A DNA stretch of 64,000 nt from Tillus elongatus. Its lineage: Eukaryota > Arthropoda > Insecta > Coleoptera > Cleridae. The notes under the pieces were generated by a model. It saw only the letters and a list, made by a program, of their open reading frames with translations. It did no database searches and was not told the origin of the DNA. Positions 1-10,848 of the stretch are shown piece after piece (position 1 is the stretch's first letter; the number at the start of each line of letters is the position of its first letter). The stretch covers positions 164,450,118 through 164,514,117 of the forward strand of contig OZ023265.1 of NCBI GenBank assembly GCA_964006375.1, written 5' to 3'. The position numbers and the translations under genes were made by a program.

Positions 1-150
<150 letters not shown>

Positions 151-597
151 CAGGCTGTTTCAAAAAACATGCACCATCGCTCGTGGGGCAATTCCTTACT
201 AAAAAATAAGAAAAAAAGTTCCTGTGCACATGGGCCCGGAAGCGCATAGTTTCCAATATACAGGGAGTTGAATTTTTTTTTATTTTAATTTTTTATAAAT
301 AATTTCAAAACCTCTGGATTGATTTTAATGAAACTTGGAACTTGAAAGTGTATTATGAAAGTGCATATTTTCAAGTGAAAATCTGCTTACAACTGCGTCA
401 GTGGCGTGCGTACGGGGTAACTGTAAAAATTCATTTGGGGAAAAAACATGTGCGCCACTGTCTTTTTCCAATTTTGATACATCAGTTATGAAGCTTATTA
501 CATAAGCCACAAAAGCTACCTCTTGGTATTTTTTCGTTCAGGGTATCCCCTAGGAGATATGATTAATTTTATAAAAAGGGGCAAAGTACCGATTAGT
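151..597 (+). repeat. Left terminal inverted repeat of the 151-2634 transposon
   Basis: This pairs with 2195-2634 in inverse orientation with few visible differences. The inner edge is marked by GGGGCAAAGTACCGATTAG, just before the (AAT)n tract. Confidence 0.9.
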
Positions 598-601
598 CGG
601 C

Positions 602-602
<1 letters not shown>

Positions 603-664
<62 letters not shown>

Positions 665-665
665 T
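603..665. repeat. (AAT)n microsatellite
   Basis: About 20 uninterrupted AAT units lie immediately inside the left inverted repeat. The right arm has no counterpart, so the tract probably expanded after the element formed. Confidence 0.95.
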
Positions 666-911
666 ATGTTTACTGCAACCATAAGAATATGAAAAACAAA
701 ACAGACAGTAAACATTACAGCAATAAACGTACAAATAACTAACCTACGTAAAACTTATTGGTGATAAACATTGAAATGAATATTACAAACATTGATAAAA
801 AATGATAAATAAAAAATAAAAATAAAAAATGAAAAAAGTAATCGTAAAGACACCATGATTTTTCCAAACTCTTGTTTTTTGTACATTACTCAATTGACTT
901 TAATAACAAAG

Positions 912-1991
912 CTAAAGAAAATGTTGAAAGTGACCACCATTAGCGTCATTACAATTATTTAACCTTCTGCGCAAAAATATTCTTACTCTTCTGCAAATAT
1001 TTTGATCTTCTCTAATGCTGTCAAATGCATATTCTATTCTTCCCAACAATTCTTCTCGTGTATTTACTGGTGTTTTATACACTATTTCTTTTAAATGACC
1101 CCACAAATAAAAATCGAGAGGATTCAGGTCCGGAGATCGAGGTGGCCATGACACCGGACCTCCACGACCAATCCATCGGTGACCGTATGTGTTGGCTAAA
1201 TATGTTCTTACAACTGCTGCAAAATGTGCGGGCGCACCATCATGCTGGAACCACATTGTACCATTTCTCATAAAAAGCGGTAGTAACAACGGCAAATCAT
1301 TTTGTAAAAAGTTTAAATATGATTCATGGTCAAGACGATTCGGTAGAACAACAGGACCAATTATGTGATTTTCAATAATAGCAGCCCAAATATTGATGAA
1401 AAATTGATACTGCGAATTTGCAACTCTTAGAGAGTGTGGGTTTTCATCGGCCCATGTATGTAAATTGTGAAAATTTACGATACCTTTTCGCCTAAATGAC
1501 GCCTCATCAGTAAATAGTACACGTTTAGAAAAATGTTGGTCGTGCCTAAGTTTGTTTAAGAACCACTGACAAAACATTACCCTTGGTTGAAAGTCCCTAG
1601 GTAGAAGTTCCTGGACACGTGTAAAATGATAGGGATATAAACTTTGATCCTTCAGAGTTCTGTGAACTGATGATGCCGAAATATTACCCAGTTCGGTGGC
1701 AATAATTCTCGTACTTGAACTAGGATCACGTTCAACTCTATTTAATATTGCCTCTTCAACTCGTACAGTTCGGCGGTATCTTCTGCGTCCAGAGTCAGCT
1801 TTTAAAGGTTTTAAAGAACCAGTTTCTCTCAAATGTCTTACAATACGTGGGAAAATATTTTTGTCAGGAATTCTTCTTTGCGGATAAGTTTCCTGATAAA
1901 CTCGCACAGCTTGTCTAGCATTTTGATTTGTTTGTCCATAAATTAACAACATATCAGTCAAATCCGCTGAAGTGTACTTAATGAAAACCAT
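912..1991 (-). CDS. Transposase, HTH (DUF4817-like) plus DDE/D domain, 359 aa
   Basis: The transposase is predicted to bind the element's inverted repeats and catalyse cut-and-paste transposition into TA. I chose the ATG at 1991 because the 26 residues upstream in the open frame are a hydrophobic run unlike the family, and because the sibling protein at 39151-40377 is also exactly 359 aa from an equivalent start. Residues 1-65 form a helix-turn-helix region typical of insect DUF4817 transposases (YPQRR, IPDKNIFPRI). A second HTH-like region follows at about 75-125. The catalytic core shows FTDEASF (D162), FQHDGAPAH (D251) and RSPDLNPLDF (D288). Thirty-six residues separate the second and third aspartates, compared with 34 in classical mariner. 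No stop or frameshift is visible. A trans-acting role for related non-autonomous copies is possible but unproven. Confidence 0.92.
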   Translation of the reverse strand: MVFIKYTSADLTDMLLIYGQTNQNARQAVRVYQETYPQRRIPDKNIFPRIVRHLRETGSLKPLKADSGRRRYRRTVRVEEAILNRVERDPSSSTRIIATELGNISASSVHRTLKDQSLYPYHFTRVQELLPRDFQPRVMFCQWFLNKLRHDQHFSKRVLFTDEASFRRKGIVNFHNLHTWADENPHSLRVANSQYQFFINIWAAIIENHIIGPVVLPNRLDHESYLNFLQNDLPLLLPLFMRNGTMWFQHDGAPAHFAAVVRTYLANTYGHRWIGRGGPVSWPPRSPDLNPLDFYLWGHLKEIVYKTPVNTREELLGRIEYAFDSIREDQNICRRVRIFLRRRLNNCNDANGGHFQHFL

Positions 1992-2194
1992 CTTGAGAGG
2001 AGGAAATAATATTAATGAGCAGCTCAGTATCAACAAATAACTAAAAACGAAAATACTGCACCGTATCAAAATTTAAAGAATAGCACGAAAACTCTTTTGA
2101 CGCCTACAAAGCACTTCAAAATTGTAGAATTTAGAGAACTGTCAAAAATTATAGTTTCATGGCACTTTACGATTACTGTTTTCATTACTCCAAC

Positions 2195-2634
2195 GAATCG
2201 GTATTTTGCCCCTTTTTATAAAATTAATCATATCTCCTAGGGAATACCCTGAACGAAAAAATACCAAGAGGCAGCTTTTGTGGCTTATGTAATAAGCTTC
2301 ATAACTGATGTATCAAAATTGGAAAAAGACAGTGGCGCACACATTTTTCCCCAAATGAATTTTTACAGTTACCCCGTACGCACGCCACTGACGCAGTTGT
2401 AAGCAGATTTTCACTTGAAAATATGCACTTTCATAATACACTTTCAAGTTCCAAGTTTCATTAAAATCAATCCAGTGGTTTTGAAATTATTTATGAAAAA
2501 TTGAAAAAAAAATTCAACTCCCTGTATATTGGAAACTATGGGTTTCCGGGCCCATGTGCACAGGAACTTTTTTTCTTATTTTTTAGTAAGGAATTGCCCC
2601 ACGAGCGATGGTGCATGTTTTTTGAAAAAGCCTG
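2195..2634 (-). repeat. Right terminal inverted repeat of the 151-2634 transposon
   Basis: Inverse of 151-597. It ends ...AAAAAGCCTG, followed by the TA duplication. Confidence 0.9.
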
Positions 2635-2940
2635 TATATGTATCCATCCACACGATAACTCAAAAAGTGATTAACCGATTTTGATGAAACTCGGCAAGAA
2701 TCTTTATTTCATTAATAGCTTAGATGAGTTCATTAGCCAGCCATATCGGACCAGTTTTTCTAAATAAAAAAAAATTCCCAAAAAAAAATAGCCAAGTTAT
2801 TTTGATGAAATTTGGTTGGTATGTTCCCTCGTAAATACCTTACTCCACCAAAACTCAACTTTCTAGGCTTATAGAAAATTTAGATACAAATTTGAAGCAT
2901 TTAATGAAAATTCGCTACTATAACACACTTGCTGCGTCCC
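2635..2940 (-). repeat. Hairpin-TA repeat, continuation of the copy at 1-150
   Basis: It begins with the TATATGTATC remainder of the (TA)n tract, then CACGATAACTCAAAAAGTG, and ends with the palindromic terminus ACACACTTGCTGCGTCCC. The copy is diverged from the main family and shortened. Confidence 0.75.
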
Positions 2941-3781
2941 GAAATTTTCTTTTTCAGCTTGCTCTAGTGTGAACAACATAAATAATTTGTACATTTTTTT
3001 TCAAAATATATGCTTGTGATATTTAAATGTCATGGTTTTTACCGGCATAACGCTATAAGAAAAGCGTTAATACGGTCTCAGTTATCAGTTAGCCTAAGTA
3101 GAATGTCGGGTCGCTCTGATAGATGTTCCTGATTGGCATCCTACCAAAGAACGATGATTATTTTTCTAAATTGTTATTGGTAATTAATTTATTCAGTACA
3201 TACTGAAAAATATTAACTACCGAGGCCATGTCAGTGTGTCGAAATGCATGCACGCTAAGCCTTGGAGGGCGGGTGCAGTGGCGACTTCTCCTAGTGAGCT
3301 AGGTGTGCACCCTAAAATATAATTAAAATGTGCACAGTTAAATATGTTTTATTTCTTTTTCCCTTAGTCTTAATACACTACATATTTTATGACAATCGAT
3401 TTAATTTACTTATTTGATTTCATAAATAGTCGGTTAATAGTGACTTGGAATGAAGTCGGCACCACGTCTTCATTCAGAAAATATGAGTAGGTCAATAGCA
3501 ACTGGGAATGAATAATTCGAGTCGGGTTAGGTGTGCGTTGTTATTTCCGAACAACTTCACTCGACAGAGCTGTATTGGTATACAATACAGTCCCCCACCC
3601 ATGTGTTTAAAATAGTAAGGAAAAACCATTGCTTTTAACACTGCAGTGAGCGGTAAAAATACCGCTCAAGACAAATGAATGGAACGCCGGTTTAACAAAC
3701 GTTGTGATAGCATTATTTACAAACATTACAACTGCGCTTGCCTGGACCACAGTATTCTAAAATTAAAGACTATAATACATT
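2941..3781. other. No gene recognised
   Basis: AT-rich sequence without a supportable ORF. It includes a slightly GC-richer patch at 3230-3330. I see no duplication or inverted repeat here. Confidence 0.5.
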
Positions 3782-4169
3782 TTAGTAAATTTTCGTAGAA
3801 AAAATTCACTAATGAGGAGATCTCGACTTTTGAATTTTGAAAAATTGTTTGCAAATGAGCGCGAACTAGGACCCCTAGAACCCATATCCGGGGTCAGTTT
3901 CAATTTTTATATATAAGAATTTAATTTGAGTCAAGTTTTAAAATATAGAAATTTTTGATTAAAATGAAGAAACTGATTTCAAGTACCATCCATATTTCTA
4001 GAAATTGTAATGGTACATAATGAGGTGAGGTAATTTTGGAGATTCGAAATCAGATGACAGAACTTTAGAACAATTGACATTTAGATTAAAATTTAGTCAA
4101 AATTGCATCATTTGCAGTCACAAGTTTAGACTTCTTTGTAAGATGCTTTGTACTATTTATATAACAATA

Positions 4170-4268
<99 letters not shown>

Positions 4269-4559
4269 GGTATCACACCGATAACTCAAAATATAATCGA
4301 CCGATTTTGATAAAATTTGGCATGTACCTTCCTTCTGTAAATGTATTGGATAATTTCGTTAGTCAGAAAAAAATGTGTATCTCAAAAAATAAAAAAGATA
4401 AGATAACCAAATTTGGTAGGTAGGTTTACGATATAAAAACTAAACTATACACCAAAATTTAGATTTCTATGTTGCAAGATAAAAAAGTTATAATAAAATA
4501 TTTTGTGCCAGATCATTTCTATGAAAATTCACTACCATAACGCACTTGCTGCATCCAGG
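3782..4559 (-). repeat. Hairpin-TA repeat, short subfamily
   Basis: Starts with the hairpin (TTAGTAAATTTTC and AAAATTCACTAATG), then the CCCCTAGAACCCATATCC segment, then about 256 bp (3916-4171) absent from other copies. A (TA)n tract follows at about 4172-4263, and the copy ends GCACTTGCTGCATCCAGG. The same short layout recurs at 37372-38225 and 41405-41957. Confidence 0.8.
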
Positions 4560-5025
<466 letters not shown>

Positions 5026-5115
5026 TTTCATGCGTTGGGCACTTGCCCTTTTTAACAAAGACAGGGAGTTGGTAATATTTTCAGGTCGGTGATTGGCCGT
5101 AGTCGCGGAAATAGG
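5026..5115 (+). repeat. Fragment of the 250-bp retroposon found at 58114-58363
   Basis: Shares GTTGGGCAC and then GTCGGTGATTGGCC...TAGTCGCGGAAATAGGCC with the 58.1-kb copy, in the same order, with a degraded middle. No duplication is visible, so it looks like an older copy. Confidence 0.7.
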
Positions 5116-5416
5116 CCCACGTAAACAACAACGAAAACGTTAATTGATAGAATTTAAAGCTTTAATTGAAAGCTTTCGTTGTCAAAGAGCAGGGAGAGAG
5201 TTAGAGGGTCTCCGATATCGCAATTAGTGGCTTTGATTATCAGGTAATGTTCAATAGGGTGGTTAAGGAACCCTCGAATATATCGTGTACCTCCCCCTCA
5301 CAGACCACCCCATCTGGTGTATCGGTAGAGTGGAAACGACGATGGCAAGTGTGCAACGAGCTACAGACAATCGCTTTGTTGCGGTTCTTAATTATCTATT
5401 AATTAAAATGTTGATG
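5116..5416. other. Single-copy-looking sequence, no gene recognised
   Basis: Moderate GC. This is the pre-insertion flank of the SINE at 5429-5620. Confidence 0.5.
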
Positions 5417-5590
5417 AATCATCCCCTCAGACGCCCTCGTGGCGCAGGTGGCTAGGTGCCAGCCTGCAAAGCGAGAGGTCCCGGGTTCGATTCCCGGGCG
5501 AGCCAAGTTGACTTTGTCTGGAAAATTTGTAAAAAAATAATTAAATGATGGGAAAGAATGTGCTAATGGCCTGAGATGCCGCAGCCAATA

Positions 5591-5626
<36 letters not shown>

Positions 5627-5632
5627 CCCCTC
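5417..5632 (+). mobile_element. tRNA-derived SINE with 12-bp target-site duplications
   Basis: The body (5429-5620, 192 bp) is flanked by perfect copies of AATCATCCCCTC at 5417-5428 and 5621-5632. The head resembles a tRNA. An A box TGGCGCAGGTGG lies at 5440-5451 (one mismatch to consensus), and a perfect B box GGTTCGATTCC at 5484-5494 sits inside a clean T-arm (CCGGG/CCCGG). The anticodon-loop position reads CTGCAAA, which would give GCA (Cys) if folded that way, but the anticodon stem is poor. A ~100-bp tRNA-unrelated body and a ~26-nt poly(A) tail follow. It is non-autonomous and presumably mobilised by a LINE. The perfect duplications point to a recent insertion. Confidence 0.95.
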
Positions 5633-5946
5633 TGATTCTAACGTGGAGCAGCCTAGCTAGTCCCAGCCCGGCTTTGTATACCGTGTCACACTCTCTGCCT
5701 CCCTCCCTGTTATTAGAAATTTATCCTTTGTCTCTCGATATTACAATATGCATTATGGTGACTTGTGTAGAAAATTGGCGCTGCGACTAAAGACGTGTTG
5801 CGCCAAAACCGTTGATGAACAGGGTAGGATTTATTTTATTTTTTAAAGTGGTCCACGAAACGTGAAACCTATGTGATTTAACACATGACAGAAGTTGGTC
5901 ATTTGCGAGGAGATATTGAGAACTACTTAACCAACAATACAAAAAC
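5633..5946. other. No gene recognised
   Basis: Flanking sequence between the SINE and the next hairpin-TA repeat, without motifs I can support. Confidence 0.5.
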
Positions 5947-7088
5947 TCTGGACGCAGCAAGTGCGTTATGGTAGTGAATTTTCATAAAAATATTTCTAAT
6001 AGCAAATATGTTTTTCTAAGAAAGCAGGCACCAAATTTGGTTACCAGTATAATTTATATATTTGAAACAATGTACCATATTTCATCAAAATAACTTTTTT
6101 GTTTGTGTATGTACAAAAATTTCCGAAAGTAAACTTAAATTGTTCCCGAAAAAACTGGTTTTCTGGTCAACCTTATAGGTTAATAGCAAATTGATTCACA
6201 ATTTGAAGCATTTAATGAAAATTCGCTACCATAACGCACTTGCTGCGTCCCGAATTTCTTTTCTTACAAATATGTATTATATTTCGATGGAAAATACAAA
6301 AATGCAATAACATAGGGCGTGTTCGATTAAAAAAATTCACCAAAAAAAAAAGAAAATTTGAATCACCAACGACTTATGGGCCATCCTGTAATTGTGGAAA
6401 TATTTTTTAGATGTAGCTTAAGACACCCTACAATTAATGTATACAACTTTTTTTCGTAACTTGAATAATAACGGATATATTGCGCTTTAATGATTTTTTA
6501 CGATAATTTGACAAAAATGATATACCATTAAACGATAAACTCTATAGCCAACACTACTGCTAAAGTATCAGAGAAAGGGTCTATTTGAAATGAATTTTCT
6601 GGGAATATTTTAGTAAAATGAAGGACAATGACGATTGAAACTAAGAGCTCAGGCTTTGTAAAACATTATTCTTGAGACATTTTCCTTCCATAGATCATAT
6701 TAATTTCAGGTTCATTGCCTAAATATTAACAATTTTGACATTTAAAATCGCGACTTTGACGTTTTGAGGAAAACCCAAATTTATTTTTCTTTAAATGCCT
6801 GTAACTTTTTGTCCTTTAACCGACAGCGCTAAATTTTGGTAGGTAGCTTACATATAACGATGTAAACCCGTGTACCAAATTTAGTTGCCCTTACTTTGTT
6901 AATTCCGGAGATATAAATTTTTTCGATTTTTTTCGAAAAAAAAAACACAAAATTTTCCGAGAAAACCTCGGCGGATTTTCCTGGATAACGAACTTATCCA
7001 AGCCACTCGCGAAAGGAAGGTACTCACCAAATTTTATCAAAATCGGTCCATTATTTTTTTAGTTATAGGTGTGACACATAAATATATA

Positions 7089-7167
<79 letters not shown>

Positions 7168-7245
7168 ATATAAAGTCTGAAACCGACCTCGGATTTGGGT
7201 TCCAGCGGTCCTAAATAGCGCTCATTTGAAGAAATTTTTTCAAAA

Positions 7246-7250
<5 letters not shown>
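5947..7250 (+). repeat. Hairpin-TA repeat, near full-length forward copy
   Basis: The best reference copy for the family. The 300-bp end module is at 5951-6250, with inverted ends GGACGCAGCAAGTGCGTTAT and its inverse. The AT-rich middle runs 6251-7090, with (TA)n at about 7092-7164. The CTCGGATTTGGGTTCCAG segment follows, and the copy stops at GAAATTTTTTCAAAATTCA, where a second (TA)n tract replaces the terminal hairpin. No ORF of note. Confidence 0.85.
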
Positions 7251-7306
<56 letters not shown>

Positions 7307-7395
7307 CAAATATGGGTTCTAGGGGCCTTAGCGCACTGTCATCGGAAGATGTTTTTCGAAAGTATCATTGTCGTGACGTCGTCATAAGCGAATTT
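7249..7395 (+). repeat. (TA)n tract and end fragment of a second hairpin-TA repeat
   Basis: (TA)n at 7249-7303, followed by a variant of the conserved segment (TATGGGTTCTAGGGGCC) that decays after about 90 bp. Confidence 0.7.
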
Positions 7396-8059
7396 TTTTA
7401 CGCGATTTTGCTAACAAATATTATTTCCTCAAAAATTGGATGAAAAAATTTGACGTAAAAAATTCGATCAAATATTTTTCACGAAAATCCCCTAAAACAA
7501 TTTTTTTTGGCAAGCAAATTCATTAAAACACTATTTTCACGAATTTCAATGAAACATTGTTTCATCAAAACTTCGCTAGGTATTTTTTCATAGAAACATT
7601 AGATTCAATTTCTTTTTTCAAGAAAAGTTGTTAGAAAAATTTTCTATTACACGAACGTTTTGTACATCAAAATTCGCTAATAAAATAAATCACAAATCAC
7701 AGACATAGTGACTCTGGGCCTGGCTTCCGCGGCAATCATCACACACACACACGAACGCGCGCGCACGCACACGCACGCACACAGTGACTTTTTATGTCGC
7801 TTCAAAAAAAGTGTTTTGCAGGAGGATGCCATAGAAAGCGAAACCGGTCGGAAAGAACAAAACAAGCACTTGTGAAGCCACAGAAAAAAACTCTACGTTT
7901 GTATTAAGTTTAAAATCAATTTAATATCATTGATGCAGGGCAGGAACAAAGCTAACTGTAATATCTAATATAATTTTTTTACCACATAATATTTTGTGGG
8001 CCCGCCTCTGACCTCCAGTGGTTCCGAAGTTTTTTTTTCATTATATGTTTATATATACG
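7396..8059. other. No gene recognised
   Basis: AT-rich, with repeated weak inverse motifs such as GCGAATTTTT and AAAATTCGC. An imperfect CA/CG-rich low-complexity tract lies at about 7739-7785. Confidence 0.5.
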
Positions 8060-8250
8060 TTTTATAATAGAAACCTACGACGAAATTTCGTGGCCATAGC
8101 TTTGTTAATTTCAGAGATACAAAACTTTTCCGAAAGAAAACCCAACATTTTCCGGGAAATACTAGTCTGATTTTCATGGCTAACGATCTTATCCAAGCCA
8201 CTTGCAAAATGAAGGTACCTATCAAATTTGATCAAAATCGGGCCAGGAGT
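8060..8250 (+). repeat. Hairpin-TA repeat, internal fragment
   Basis: Matches the part of the family just before the (TA)n tract (TATCCAAGCCACTTGCAAAA, ATCAAAATCGG), then ends abruptly. There is no (TA)n tract or hairpin. Confidence 0.7.
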
Positions 8251-8450
8251 AGGCAGCTTAAAGCGCGGTTTTCGAACTACAACAACCGAACCCACCCTTA
8301 TCCACTGCTCTAAAGAGTAGGCAAATTGAGGTCTTAGAGTTTATTTTCTTTCACTTACTCTTAACTTCTTCAAAATGGCTCTATACCAGGAGCCGAAACG
8401 CCGAGTTTTAACAGATTATGAACGTGAGAACCAAGTCTTCCTCGTGTATG

Positions 8451-8454
<4 letters not shown>

Positions 8455-8534
<80 letters not shown>
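8455..8534. repeat. (TA)n tract abutting a transposon end
   Basis: About 40 TA units run directly into the eroded left inverted repeat of the 8536-10769 transposon. Confidence 0.95.
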
Positions 8535-8535
<1 letters not shown>

Positions 8536-8537
<2 letters not shown>

Positions 8538-10766
8538 TCACACAAAGATATGTTAGCTCAAGCCCTTTCAGAAAAACCCTAATGATCTTATCAAAAAGTT
8601 AACGGTTTTCAAGATATTGACAATATAATGAAAAAATGAAAATTGTCAAATTTTAAGGTATTTTGCCCCACCACATGCAGAAAAAAACATTTATAGAATG
8701 TGATTTTTGTGCATATTAATCCTCAATTATGCCGCTATCGAATGAATTATTTTTAAGAAAACCTGAAGCAAAAAATTAAAAACCGAACTTTTCTTCCCAT
8801 TTCTTTTTTAATTTGGAAGAAACCTCCGTACTGAAAAAAAATTAGTAAAATTTACTGGCTCAGAATTTTAAAAACTTCCCTGTTTTATGGAGATTCTAAA
8901 ATGGTATAAAGCATTATCAATATTTCTAAAAGTAATTCACTGTCGACGCTTGAATGTAAATATGCAAGTGAAATCAAGTAGCGAATACATAAATACAAAC
9001 ATATTGTGACATTTACAAAAATTATTTTATTCATAACAGATGCTCAAACTAACAGCCATTCTATCTTATACATAAACGACATTGTCGTAGGAACGATCCT
9101 CTTTAGTCTTCTTAGACTGCTTCGTGGAATTTCTTAAGCTGCTGTGCTGATTCTTTGACGTAGCTCCTCTTATTTTTTTCATAAACTTCATCTTTTAAGC
9201 ATACCTAATTTTAAAAAGTCTAGTGGATTCAAGTCCGGTGAGAGAGCTGACCACAAGATAGGTCCTAGACGGCCAACCCACCTGCCCGGGTATGTCTCAT
9301 TCAAGTACTGCCTTACTTCTAAGGCATAGTGGGCAGGGCATCCATCATTTTGAAGCCACATTGTCCTACGAAGTTCTAATGGGGTGTCTTCCAGCACTTC
9401 AGGAAAATTATTCTGTAAGAACGCCATATAACTTTGGCCATTTAACGTAGAAGGCAGTTCCATGGGTCTCAAAACTCTTCCGTTAAAAGTACCGGCCCAG
9501 AGGTTTAGCTTAAATTGATGCTGAGACAAGTACAGATCCTCGCTGAACTTATGTGGATTTTCAACCAACTATGAAAGTTGTGTAGGTTCATGTCTCCATC
9601 GTTATTACATGCAGATTAGTCATTCCATAAAACTTTATCGAGGAGATTGGGATATTGTCTGATTTTCCTTACCATAATTTTGCAAAATCGCATGCGCATT
9701 GCGTAGTCTTGCGGTTCCAAAACTTGGACCCTCTGAATATGGTAGGGACGGATCCCGTACCTTTTTAAAATTCTATGAATAATAGACCTTGGGACACCAG
9801 TTCGTCTCTGTACTATCCGCGTCGAAGTACCAGGTTCTTCGATAATACCATCTAGAAGAGCATCCTCGTCTGCAGTTCGCAGTCGTCCAGTTCGACCAAC
9901 ACGAGCGATGTCAGACATTCAGCCAGCGCTGTATGCGTTATGGGTTCTTATGAACATGCCGTAATATGAAGGTTGTCGGTTTGGGTAGCGCTGCGCATAA
10001 ATCGTTGCCGCTCGTCTGGCGTTGCAAACCAAACCACCTCTGAACGACACTTATCGAGTCTTTCCATTAATAAGATGCATGTCCGCATACGCTTGATGGG
10101 TGCAATTCACTTGATTTTCCATTGTATCAAAAATCCAAAGTAATACAAAGTCCGGGAGGTGAATTAATTTACTGAGAAGTGAGCGCGTGTGTAGCAAGTA
10201 CAAATTACTAATCTTACTGTCACTGACAGAAATATTTTTTTTAATGTCAAAATCTGTTTGTTTTTGTTTATTAGCTACCTGATCTCACTTCCAAATTTAC
10301 TTTCAATCGTCGACACTGTATTACTTTTAGTGATATTGATAATGTTTTATACCATTTTACAATCTCCGTAAAACAGGGAAGGTTTTGATATTACGAGTTA
10401 GTAAATTTTACTGAAGTTTTTTTCAGTGCGGAGGTTTATCCCAAATTTAAAAAAAATTGGGGAAGGAAAGTCCGATGTTTTATTTTTTTCTTCTTCAGAT
10501 TTTCTAAATAATAACACAAAATATTTCAGATTAATTCTATAACGCCATTATTGAGGATTAACATACAGAAAAATCACATTCCGGAAATGTTTTTTCTGTA
10601 TTTGGTGGGGCAAGATACCTTAAAATTTGACAATTTTCATTTTTTACAAAAAAATGTCAATATCTTGAAAACCGTAAACTTTTTGATAAGATCATATAGT
10701 TTTTTTAAAAAAAGACTTGAGCCAGCCTATCTTCGTGTGATGTTTGATTTACGACTTTTGGGACAC

Positions 10767-10769
<3 letters not shown>
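8536..10769 (-). mobile_element. Degenerate DD36D-type Tc1/mariner transposon
   Basis: The inverted repeats are about 475-515 bp (about 8536-9012 and 10255-10769). The right end reads ...TTTTGGGACACCTG followed by TA, as expected. The left end lacks the outer ~35 bases: the (TA)n tract passes straight into TCGTCACACAAAGATA, which pairs with TATCTTCGTGTGATG on the right. The enclosed transposase is a pseudogene. A second, right-truncated copy with the same end sequence lies at 55769-56958. Confidence 0.88.
9027..10122 (-). pseudogene. Broken DD36D transposase
   Basis: Translation starts at the ATG at 10122 but meets an in-frame TAA after about 23 codons. The HTH region and second HTH (9616-9918, RRTGVPRSIIHRILKRYGIR) are readable. 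The core continues in another frame at 9188-9568 with LQNDGCPAHY (second Asp) and LSPDLNPLDF (third Asp), again 36 residues apart. The first catalytic motif is damaged at the frame change (LWND in place of the expected TDE context). The C-terminal part to about 9027 is shifted again, as shown by alignment with 56327-56955. At least three lesions are present, so it is non-functional. Confidence 0.88.

Positions 10770-10847
<78 letters not shown>
10770..10847. repeat. (TA)n tract at transposon right flank
   Basis: About 39 TA units begin exactly at the transposon's TA duplication. Confidence 0.95.

Positions 10848-10848
<1 letters not shown>

Larger units (their letters stand above)
151..2634 (-). 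mobile_element. Intact Tc1/mariner-superfamily DNA transposon, DD36D type, long TIRs
   Basis: A complete element of 2,484 bp. It starts CAGGCTGTTTCAAAAAACAT and ends in the near-perfect inverse, with TA on both sides (149-150 and 2635-2636), the target duplication of the Tc1/mariner (IS630) superfamily. The terminal inverted repeats are about 445 bp (151-597 and 2195-2634), far longer than the tens of bases usual for mariner. Between them lie an (AAT)n tract and one intact transposase gene on the minus strand. The element sits inside the (TA)n tract of a hairpin-TA repeat, whose two halves flank it. The intact ORF and similar TIRs suggest a fairly recent insertion. Whether it is active cannot be judged here. 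Confidence 0.93.

Noticed and set aside
516..734. Poly-leucine ORF over the (AAT)n tract
   Set aside because: Product of the trinucleotide repeat read on the minus strand.
2941..3781. CRISPR array, prokaryotic operon or bacterial insertion
   Set aside because: No regularly spaced direct repeats, and all recognisable elements are eukaryotic; nothing in the window supports a bacterial source.
4074..4423. ORFs rich in alternating Tyr-Ile or His-Thr across (TA)n and (TG)n tracts, here and at about 20 other places
   Set aside because: They are microsatellites read in frame (TATATA gives Tyr-Ile); no independent evidence of coding.
5429..5501. Functional tRNA gene (Cys-like) at the SINE head
   Set aside because: Acceptor and anticodon stems are poor, and the sequence continues into a SINE body with poly(A) tail and target duplications.
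8375..8454. Short ATG-initiated reading frame (KRRVLTDYERE) before a (TA)n tract, considered as a host exon
   Set aside because: Only about 25 codons before running into the microsatellite; no splice signals, partner exon or recognisable domain.
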